This document shows positions 45,680 through 56,000 of a stretch of DNA of 64,000 bases, in pieces. The DNA lies in contig JAVTVY010048055.1 of assembly GCA_036873755.1 (NCBI GenBank), forward strand, positions 62,001 through 126,000. The letters run 5' to 3'. The stretch is from Hanleya hanleyi. Its lineage: Eukaryota; Mollusca; Polyplacophora; Lepidopleurida; Hanleyidae. A program made the translations under genes and the position numbers. Under the pieces are notes generated by a model. That model had not been told where the DNA came from, ran no database searches, and worked only from the letters and a program-made list of their open reading frames with translations. Position 1 is the first letter of the stretch. Every line of letters starts with the position of its first letter.

Positions 45680-45990
45680 TGCAATATTGAAAATATGTAG
45701 CATTTGTGCTAATTATACAATATATTTTCTTTCAGGAGAGCCAATCGGACAATTTGGAGCTGCGATTTAGAAGAAATATTCAATATTTATCATGGATGCA
45801 ATTTAGAAGAAATATTTAATATTTAGCATTTGTGCTAATTATACAATATATTTTCTTTCGGGAGAGGCAGTCCGACAATTTGCGTTTGCGAGTTATCATG
45901 AATATTGAATATTTCTTCTGGCTGCAATTTAGAAAGAAATATTGAATATTTAGCAATTGTGCTAATTATACAATATATTTCATTTGGGAA
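45680..45990. repeat. AT-rich monomers related to the 87-bp satellite
   Basis: Three units of 'gctaattatacaatatattt' followed by 'gaagaaatatt(c/g/t)aatattta', about 125 bp apart. The 'aatattcaatatttagca' core is shared with the satellite ending at 45235. Confidence 0.7.
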
Positions 45991-46399
45991 CAGGTAAGTC
46001 AAAGTGCTAACTAGCAGTAATCCTAGAAATTATCTTCAAGGTAGCACACCCTTTTCTAAATATCACTGATTTTAGAAATTATTTGCGAAGTAGCAGATCT
46101 GCTAAATAGCATGCGAGACAATAATAACCATTCCTGCACCTTAATGCCAATTTGGCACGTTTGATTCGCTCTGACAAATGTAGTGCCCGAGTTGTACACG
46201 TTCTCTTGGTCATATGCATTATGAAACTAGAGGTTCCGCTTTGACCCTTGAGTTGCCGCTCCGGCATGAAGCCTATGCTGGTTGTTTTTTTGAGCAAAAA
46301 CATACGTCTCCCCCAACCTCCCACCTTGCCTTGAATGGGCACATAATTTAAGGGAAAGTGCTATAAAATGAATGTAGCAATAAGTATCTTAAACAAAGC

Positions 46400-47890
46400 T
46401 GCGTATCTAAAAATATTAATTGCAAAGAAGCGATTTTCATTGTATATACATGTACAAGTAGATGAACAGTTGGACGGACACCGGACACGGATGAATGCAT
46501 GCACACATACACTAAAACCTGATCAAATGCGGGGGCTATCCCAATGAAGCTTCCATCCAAGTTTGGTGAAATTCCATCCAATAGTTCTCAAGATATCTTG
46601 CAGACAAAGCCTGTATATACATGTACAAGCAGATGGATGGACGGACGGACGGACACCGGACGAACGCATGCACACACACCAAAACCTAGTCAAATGAGGG
46701 GGCTATCCCACTGTAGCTTCCATCCAAGTGGAGTGAGATTCCGTCCAGTAGTTCTCAAGATATCTTGCAGACAAGGCCTGTACATACATGTACAAGTAGA
46801 TGGACACCGGACACGGATGAATGCACGCACATACACCAAAACCTAATCAAATGAGGGAGCTATCCCAATGAAGCTTTCATCCAAGTTTGGTGAAATTCTG
46901 TCCAGTAGTTCTCCAGATATCTTGCAGACAAGCCCTGTATATACATGTACAAGTAGATGGACGGACGGACAGACACCGGACATGGACGAATGCACGCACA
47001 CACACCAAAACATAATCAAATGAGGGGGGGCTATCCCACTGAAGCTTCCATCCAAGTGTGGTGAAATTCCGTTCAGTAGTTCTCAAGATATCTTGCAGAC
47101 AAGGCCTGTATATACATGTACAAGTAGATGGATGGACGGACGGACACCGGACACGGATGAACGCATGCACACAAACCAAAACCTAGTCAAATGAGGGGGC
47201 TATCCCAATGAAGCTTAAATCCAAGTTTGGTGAAATTCCATCTAGTAGTTCTCCAGATATCTTGCAGGTAAGCCCTGTATATACATGTACAAGTAGATGG
47301 ACGGACGGATGGACACCGGACACGGATGAATGCACCCACATACACCAAAACCTAATCAAATGAGGGGGCTATCCCAATGAAGCTTCCATCCAAGTTTGGT
47401 GAAATTCTGTCCAGTAGTTCTCCAGATATCTTGCAGACAAGCCCTGTATATACATGTACAAGTAGCTGGACGGACGGACGGACACCGGACATGGATGAAT
47501 GCACGCACACACACCAAAATCTAATCAAATGAGGGGGCTATCCCACTAAAGCTTCCATCCAAGTGGGGTGAAATTCCGTCCAGTAGTTCTCAAGATATCT
47601 TGCAGACAAGGCCTGTATACATGTACAAGTAGATGGACGGACGGACGGACACCGGACACGGATGAATGCACGCACATACACCAAAACCTAATCAAATGAG
47701 GGGGCTATCCCAATGAAGCTTCCATCCAAGTTTGGTGAAATTCCATACAGTAGTTCTCAAGATATCTTGCAGACAAGGCAAGGGGACGGACAGACATCCA
47801 TCCAGGCAGACAGACATCCATCCAGACAGACAGACAGACAGACAGCACAAACACTAGATGTCTCCCCCCAACATAGTTGGGGGAGACATA
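46400..47890 (+). repeat. Pearl-like element, ~168-bp core, ~8 monomers
   Basis: Monomer landmarks are 'gaagcttccatccaagtttg', 'gtgaaattcc', 'agttctcaagatatcttgca', 'tatatacatgtacaagtag' and (ACGG)n. The last monomer runs into (CAGA)n and a hairpin GTCTCCCCCCAAC-ATA-GTTGGGGGAGAC followed by ATAATAA (about 47856-47890). Minus-strand frames of about 100 codons are repeat translations. Confidence 0.92.
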
Positions 47891-48082
47891 ATAAATTGTA
47901 TGAAAGTGTATCCCGAATCTATGTTGGTATGGGCCTTCAACGCAAAATATTGGGCAAGATTATCGCCCGTAATAATCATAATACACGCGATCATTTCTCA
48001 TCTTGGTCACCGGTAGCTGACATTTTCCTCTCAACATCGTAGTTACATCCATCCCAGAATGCACTTTCCTCTCTCAGAGGGC

Positions 48083-48198
48083 AACCTCGCCACCAGGGGT
48101 CGCTCTCCGCTGGAAAATTGGCCGCTCCGACGAACCCCTCAACCTCGCCACCAGGGGTCGCTCTCCGCTGGAAAATTGGCCGCTCCGACGAACCCCTG
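48083..48198. repeat. 58-bp perfect tandem duplication
   Basis: The block beginning 'aacctcgccaccaggggtcg' and ending 'gctccgacgaacccct' occurs twice in succession with no mismatch, so it is recent. Confidence 0.9.
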
Positions 48199-48237
48199 GG
48201 ACCACGCTCACTGAAAGTGGGTCCCATAATGCATTGA

Positions 48238-48571
48238 AAAATTCGTTCACGTGTCCTCTTCCTGTTCCATTGGAACATATCCAATTCCTTGTGAAACGTC
48301 AGTCACGAGTCACTTGCATGGCCAGCGTCATGGCGTCTTGACGTCATAATAGAAAATATTTCGCAAGAATACATATTGAGTCCGTCATCGCGCAGACGCG
48401 CTCGTAACATCCATGACGTCGGGACATCGACATTATCTCCACAGAGACGCCCTCGTTATGTTCTGAATTCTTGGGTTTTGTGTGCTAGCCAATGATCGAT
48501 CGTACGCCTGAGCGCCGTCCCAGAGCCTAGTAGGGAGGACAGGACCGGATAGCTCTGGTTTCGAGATTGCG
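48238..48571. repeat. Segmental duplication, uninterrupted copy
   Basis: Landmarks in order are 'gttccattggaacatatcc', 'gaacgtcagtca', 'tttcgcaagaat', 'cagacgcgctcgtaacat', 'atgacgtcgggac', 'gatcgatcgtac' and 'ggaggacaggaccggatagc'. The same order appears in 48717-49416. Confidence 0.85.
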
Positions 48572-48817
48572 AACCCCTGGGACGACGGTAGACTGGATAC
48601 CCGTCTCTATTAATAACGTTGGGATACTATATGCAGCGAAGGATGACGTAGCGTAATGTGGGTTAGGTATCCAGACTAGGACGACGGTCGCTGAAAATTG
48701 GTCCCATAATACATTGAAAAATTCTTTCACGTGGCCCCATCCGGTTCCATTGGAACATATCCTATTCTTTATAGAACGTCAGTCATGAGTCATTTTCATG
48801 GCCAGTGTCATAACGTC

Positions 48818-48988
48818 TTTATGCGGAACTGTCTGTGGTTATGTTTATCATTGCATGCAGTTACGAACATAACACATTGTACATATCCAACTGAATCTGT
48901 CTATTATTTATATGTTATATATATATGTTATATCTTTGCACTGCCTTGTTTGGGTGTATGCAATAAAGAATTGAATTGAATTGAATTA
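48818..48988 (+). mobile_element. Retroposon 3' end with AATAAA and (GAATT)n tail
   Basis: About 170 bp, ending 'gcaataaagaattgaattga'. A simple-repeat tail of this type fits a truncated LINE or SINE 3' end. It is flanked by similar short direct repeats (aacgtctt / aacgtcat). Confidence 0.65.
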
Positions 48989-49154
48989 ACGTCATGACGT
49001 CAGAATAAAAAAATGTTTCGCAAGAATGCATAAAGAAATCTAGTAGTCTACGTCATCTTTCAGACGCGCTCGTAACATTCATGACGTCGGGACGTCGGCT
49101 TGATCCCCACAGATACGCTCTCGTTATGTTCTAAATTCTAGGGGTTTGTGTTTA

Positions 49155-49324
49155 CTCACACTGGGTTTGACCAAATAGCCTTGTTAAGGTACCATGTTCT
49201 ATCTGTGTGCACATGTATGTATCTATATGTATGTGTATGTATATGCATTTGTCTTGTCCTGTAGTTTTTAATATGAACCTTTTAATATTTCTGTATGTTC
49301 CATGTATAGAAATAAATCGAATCG
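49155..49324 (+). mobile_element. Second retroposon 3' end, ending 'aaataaatcgaatcg'
   Basis: It fills the second gap in the duplication. It has a (TATG)n-like stretch (49216-49250) and an AATAAA near its end. Flanking 'gtgtt' repeats suggest a short target duplication. Confidence 0.6.
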
Positions 49325-49931
49325 TGTTCCATCCAATGACCGATCGTACTGCCGAGCGCCCTCCCAGAGCATAGTAGGGAGGACAGGACCGGATAGCTCT
49401 GGTTTCGAGATTGTCTCAGAGGGCTGTTTCCCCTCCCACCGTGGAGACGGACATGATTTTCTCATTGATTTACAAGCTCGATTAGAGAATTGTTGTTGTT
49501 GTTGTTGTATACATGCAATTATCGACGATAGATTTTCGTAGAAAATAAGACCAAGAATCACTCTCAACTTTTAACAAAACGAATTTTTATAACTGACATC
49601 ACTGTGATTTCATCAAAACGGCTATCTTGGATTCTTTTAACATTTTCTGGTAGAGCCGGGGTAAGAAAAATAATAATTAGGGGATATTTCGGACGAAGTC
49701 ACTGACCAACAACAACTGAAAAACTCGTAGATTTTGTTTTAATGGCGAAGCCCTTGGTGTCAATATGTTGTTGTTGGGCTCTTCAGATTTTGATTATATA
49801 GGTTCAGATATTAAAGTTTCCAGAAAACCTGTCGGTGAAGAGACCCACCTGCTTGAGCCTCCAAGCACGTTATCTGATGACGTAGATCGCATGGTGAAAT
49901 GATGTCATGCTCACACGGAAGGACTGTCAAA

Positions 49932-50046
49932 ATGGCCCCTGTGATAGTCCGATGGTGTTGTGCGGCCGTGAAATGGGGTCCTGTAGTATTCATAACGGCC
50001 GTAATTTGCTGGTCGTACTACGCATATGTAGTTCAAATGTGTATCT
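49932..50046 (+). CDS. ZDHHC-type gene, exon 1 coding part
   Basis: ATG at 49932 in the context 'caaaATGgcc'; 38 codons plus one base, donor GTAAGT at 50047. An upstream in-frame ATG at 49899 (MMSCSHGRTVK) is possible, but MAP is the conserved family start. Confidence 0.88.
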
Positions 50047-53000
50047 GTAAGTATACAGTAAATTCAACGCTAATAACTCTATGAGAATAATAAACATCTG
50101 TGTGCAAATATCTATCTGGCGTCATTGAAAAATATTTTCGCACAAATTCACAATGTAGAACTAGAACAACAACAACAACATAATCAATTCATTTCCTCGG
50201 ACTAAGAACGTAGTTGAGCTAAAGTCTACTGACATCTGGTTTTGTGATATAGAGACCTTAGAGTTTAACCGTTGAATGGAAAAGTCGTTTGAGTATCGCA
50301 AGAATTTCAACCGACCGAGTAGTCCAATAAAATGGGTCTTGTTTAGATGGAGAAAACCATCCATGAATTGATGTGATATCTGACGGTCGTAATTCATGGA
50401 TGGAGCGCCAAGTCATAGTAAAACACCGAGTAGAAATCCAGCCCCCCTCGCCTGACGAGGGAGATGGTATTTACGCTAAAAATACGGCGAAAGCATCCAA
50501 GTTTAGCAACTTACTATCTCCTCAGATCATTATCCTATCCATAAACACCGTTTATTTGGGTATTCGGCTCTGTTTTGTTGAGATAGCAGCATAAATCCAC
50601 ACCTGCTGTACCGTTTTCTTCCATCCGCCTCTGTTCGCTCGAAAGTTAGGCCAAAAAACATGCGCACACGATACACTTTGTCATAGTCACGTGACTCTCA
50701 TTTGGCGACCCGTCGTCATCTGCGCTTTTCCTCCACACGTGGTTTTGTAGCTGTCAGGCGCGATAGAATAATGGCAGAAGCGGCTAACTGATTACACGCG
50801 AGATAATGAGCTGTATTAACTGCAACCAGGAATTCATTCGTAAGTCTGGCCATGGATATAGCAGGCATCCGGTAACCTCAACATTAAGGGGGTCCGATTT
50901 AACCGTGAATGAAGCACTGACAGCAGAATTTCTTAATATCAAAGCCTTCACCCCGGAGAAAGAGAAACAATTTATATGTTCCATGTGTTTCAGGAAAGTA
51001 CTATGCTCACGTTGATTGGACATTTTTCACGGCTAAACATACCCTCTCCTTTACCAATTGCAAAATAAAGCACAAAACGTAACAAATTGATAAATTGTGT
51101 ATTTATCATTATTGGGCATATTGATTATTTAACCACGGAAAACTAGATTTGACTGTTATCCTAAGGGATAACTGAGATACCCCCGACCTGTCTCCCCGTG
51201 TGAGTAATAATCCAATATAGTATGAAAACGATAATATAATGGTCTGGGAGTTCAGATAGCCACACATGAATTGGGCATGTTTTTTTCCTTTTCTGTGACA
51301 AATGATAGAATAAGACAAATTATCATGAAAAATACTGCTTGCTGATAATGTTACCAGCACTCACTAGGAGGAAGTAGTCTATCACGGACAGACGGACGGA
51401 CGGTCAAGCTGATTCCATTATACCCCCCTAACTTCGTTGCGGGGGTATAATAAGTTATGTTTACAACTACGAACTTACAAGATCCAGCAACAACGGTGGA
51501 AGAAAGAAACAGCTACTCTCTTCCCGTAGCCCGTAGGCAACACTGCGAATGCGTGATGACCGTTTAAAACATTGCAAATGACATCGATTTGCTCCCGTTT
51601 CAAATCATATTGCAAGGGTAATGACTGTTTTAGTCTTGTGAATAGGTCAACAATGTCAGATTGTGAAAACGGCTTGCTCGCCATTATTCTATCGCGCCTG
51701 ACAGCTACAAAACCACGTGTGGAGGAAAGCGCAGATGACGACGGGTCGCCAAATGAGAGTCACGTGACTATGACGTAAAGTGTATCGTGTGCGCATGTTT
51801 TTTGGCCTAACTTTCGAGCGAACAGAGGCGGATGGAAGAAAACGGTACAGCAGGTGTGGATTTATGCTGCTATCTCAACAAAACAGAGCCGAATACCCAA
51901 ATAAACGGTGTTTATGGATAGGATAATGATCTGAGGGGATAGTAAGTTGCTAAACTTGGATGCTTTCGCCGTATTTTTAGCGTAAATACCATCTCCCTCG
52001 TCAGGCGAGGGGGGCTGGATTTCTACTCGGTGTTTTACTATGACTTGGCGCTCCATCCATGAATTACGACCGTCAGATATCACATCAATTCATGGATGGT
52101 TTTCTCCATCTAGGTCTTGTTTAACATGTCAGCAGGTTGTTGAATGTTGAAATTGGCCTGATTCCGGCGAAAAGGGATGATTCCGCCCAATTTGGGTGAA
52201 TGACGTCATGAATCCTCACCCCAATTAGGCTGAATTAATTGTAACCCAAAGTGTTTCCTCCCGTTCATCCAAAGACCACGACTTTGAAAGATGATAATGT
52301 TCAGCGCATTTGTCCAGGACCTCTCTAGAAAACTGTAAAATTCATATTTCTATCCTGTCCGCGAAGTTTGTGGGAAGGTGGAGTATGTTGTCGATAACAA
52401 AAATAAACAAGACATGCAGATTACTTACCATTTTATTGTATTTTTTCATAGTCAAACTGTTCTCCAAAATGACAGTGATACCTCCAGCGTGTTTGGCGCC
52501 ATCTTTGTTTGCCTCGTTTTCAACTGCCAGGCGAAATTAATCAATAGTTAAAAAAATATGAGTAAAACGCGAGAGGGCAAGATCGAGAGAATAAAATTCA
52601 ATTCCATTCAATCCGCCTTCTTGCGCTATTCCTAATGCCGGTTTCGGCCGCAAGGTGGCGCTAGCGCTCACGGCACTTTGGTCTGTTCCGGTTTAGCAGT
52701 CTGCTACTGTAAACATGTGCAGGAGGGGAGGTGGGTATTGTATTTCGCCTCGTTTCGTCAGATTTTCTCACTGATGGAGACATCCTTGGTAGTTTACGTA
52801 AGTATAGTCATCAAGCCTAATTTTTACTCGTTTGTACAAGCATAATAAAAGCCGCTTTATCAACAAATTGGGCAATCAAAGCTCGTCGTTGTTGTTGTTA
52901 TAAAACATTTGTTTAGCTATAGTAGAGACTTGCGTGACTACTTGCGTGTCATCGACTCAGGGATAAAGGATTACTGTACCGTACGATTGTGGAGGCATTA

Positions 53001-56000
53001 TCACTGATAATATTGTCGCGGTTCTCCTGTCTACAATCGGCTTTAATCATATTGAGATGATTTATTCTCTTTATAAATTGCAAATAATTGACAGAACAGG
53101 AATATGTAGATATATATATACATGTGTTTCAATGCATTTTGCAGAAGAAATACATGGTATAATAATTAGATAATTAAAAAATTAAAAACAAGTAGCTATT
53201 AGTGCAAAAACAACTTCCTCAGTATTTATGAGAAGTTAGAAGACATATGGCACATTAATTTCCTGTTCAGTGTGTCTTTTCACAATAAAATTATGAAACA
53301 CTCAGCAGTCCCAACTGAGGCGGGTTGGGTTCTTATTTATCACATTATAATCATACAGCTACATTAACAGCTACGTGGTAGTCGGGTTAACTAATAATCT
53401 GATTATTTCTCACAGTACTGTACTTGATCAAACAAACTGGCCCCTGCTGATTGTTTTCAGTAGAGTGTGGTTTAATCAGGCTGAACTGCCGGCCACCCAC
53501 CATGTTTTATAACAACAACGACGAGCTTTGATTGCCCAATTTGTTGACAAAGCGGCTTTTATTATGCTTATACAAACGAGTAAAAATTAGACTTGATGAC
53601 TATACTTACGTAAATTACCAAGGACGTCTCCATCAGTGAGAAAATCTGACGAAACAAACCGAAATACAATACCCGCCTCCCCCCCCCTGCACATGTTTAC
53701 AGTAGCAGACAGCTAAACCGGAACAGACCAAAGTGCCGTGAGCGCTAGAGCCACCTTGCGGCCAAAACCGGCATTAGGAATAGCGCAAAAGGCAGATTCC
53801 ATTACCAAATGAGCTCTCCACAGGATTACCTCCCCTTATGCTGCTTACTGAATATGATATTTAAAAAAAAAATTGATCAATTAGTTTAGCCTCGTTGCCT
53901 CAACTTCAACCAGAACATGGCGGTAACAACAACAGCAACAGGTATGAACGTGAGCGAAATATGTTTTTCTATCAAAAACTTATGAACGGGAAAGTTGTAT
54001 CAACCGAATTTATCATTTTTTGCGAGACAACAAAATATTCCACTTTCCTGCACAATTCATAAGCAAATGTACGTCATAAATTTTATGGTATCCGAGAAAG
54101 CATGTCCCCTATTTTAGCGCCAAAAGTGGTCCGTTCATAATTTGGGATATTTATCATTGTAAAAAAATGATCAAGTGCTTTGGGTTATGATTAATTCAGC
54201 CTAATTGGGGTGAGGATTCATGAAGTCATTCACCCAAATTGAGCGGAATCATCCCTTTTCGCCGGAATCAGGCCAATTTCAACATCTCCCCCACCTGACA
54301 GGGAAAAGGACTAACTGGGATATATAATATATCCCAACTGAGATAAAATATCCCACTCTGGATATTTTTTACACTCCCATATTTCCAAGCTAGTATCTTT
54401 TGCTAGTTATTTTGTTCGTATAAAGACATAACAACAGTGGTGAGTGATGGGAAGTATACTGCAACAACAGCACAAAAAAATAATGCACATAATCGCCAGC
54501 ATGTGACTGCCCGGTTATTGGACACTTTTTATGAACAAGAGTCTGCGGGTAGGCCATGCAACCACGTATGGCAGAGAAAGTAGCTAAGATTCATAGCGTT
54601 CTCCCTTCCTTCAACGCTATGCCGACGACAAATACATTTCCCTGTTGGTAACTCGAATACTCCATGGCTCACTTATTATTACCTTTGTGCCCTATTGGAC
54701 CTTCATTAAATTGAGAAAATAGGCAGCCATGAATAAAAATACACGATGTCTATTATGTCTATTATGATGGAAATGCCCATCTTCTTGACCCTCGATTTCA
54801 GGTGATTTTGAGGCTCCATAGGGATAATTTTAACGTCTGTAATTAATATATGACCGAAGAAGGGCCATTTAGTCTGCCATTTCTGTATTTTTATTCATGG
54901 CGGCCCATTTTCTCAATTTAATCATGGAGTTAAAATGTAGAAGGAGAAACAACTTCGCCAGATCAAAGTGTTCAATGTACGATTCCGCCACAGCAGGGAT
55001 TCGTCGGATTAACCTCTGTGTACTTGGGGGATTAAAACAGGTTCGGTCATGTTTGGCAGTTGTCGGATTCCTGCGCATGCGCCCCATCGACATCATCAAA
55101 GCTATTATAAATTGAGTGTATTAGAAATGTGAATTGGTACTTAGCCGCCCGCTGTGCACGCCGCCGGGGAGTGTTGAGTTTGACCATGGAGGGAAAGAGA
55201 GACCATTTTGACCCAACAGTGATAGGCACATTACTTACATCGTTTCTATTATAAATTATATTAGGAATTTTAAAATTTCCATGAATAGAAAAAATCTTCA
55301 ATACTTCGGCGGTACGAGCACGGCCGTACGTAATTCATCAAGCTTGACACTTGCTGAAAACATGTTTTATATGATGAGGTTATATAAATTATTTTTACTC
55401 GCCAGGGAACCACCAGTGTGAATTGTACTGTTGCGCTTACCGTTCCTCGTTTTCGTTAACGAGATTGTTTATTTTAGCATAATATGCTTACTTGATTTCA
55501 AGCTTTTTAAGTTAGTAAAACCATGGAGTTAAATAAGCCTTATTTAACTCCATGGTATAACGTAATTAGAATAAAATGAACTGTTGATATTCGTCAGCCT
55601 ATATAATAGCTTTAATACCGATGCCCGTCAAGAACCCCATCGGGCCAGAAGTGATCTTCGATACACACGTACTGAAGATCAATTAGTGATTAGCATGCAG
55701 GGGGTAAAACGGCCTTGGATGACTCATTAGTTAATAGCTTTGAGACAGCGCAAAAGCGAAAAAAGGCCAATCTAGTGTTTACAATATTGTATTTTATGCA
55801 AATTCAGGCTACCGGTCCCTAAAATGGTAAAGACTGATATGTACGCTTTTATTTGATCTTGAACGCAAGCACAAAATGTGTCATTTTTTAAATGTGGAAA
55901 TTCTGTTAATTCGGCAGTGAAAATGATGTATTTTCTGTTTGTGGCAAAATTGCCCATGTATTTTAAATGGGGTTTTTGAGAATTTTTGTATCGTTTAATT

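Larger units (their letters stand above)
48717..49416. repeat. Segmental duplication, copy interrupted by two insertions
   Basis: The landmarks of 48238-48571 recur, but 'aacgtctt' / 'aacgtcat' bracket one insert and 'gtgtt' / 'gtgtt' bracket a second. The uninterrupted copy shows the empty sites. Confidence 0.82.
50344..52112. mobile_element. Mutator-like element with 432-bp TIRs and 9-bp target duplication, carrying gene fragments
   Basis: The left TIR (50344-50775) and right TIR (51680-52112) are about 98-99% identical inverses, beginning TAGATGGAGAAAACCATCC. GGTCTTGTT flanks it exactly at 50335-50343 and 52113-52121. A 9-bp duplication and long TIRs are the Mutator (MULE) signature. Instead of a transposase, the centre has two unrelated first-exon-like fragments facing each other, as in gene-capturing Pack-MULEs. 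It inserted in intron 1 of the ZDHHC-type gene. The near-identical arms mean it is young. Confidence 0.85.

Noticed and set aside
46544..47179. Frames of ~100 codons on both strands
   Set aside because: Repeat translations of the 168-bp pearl-like array.
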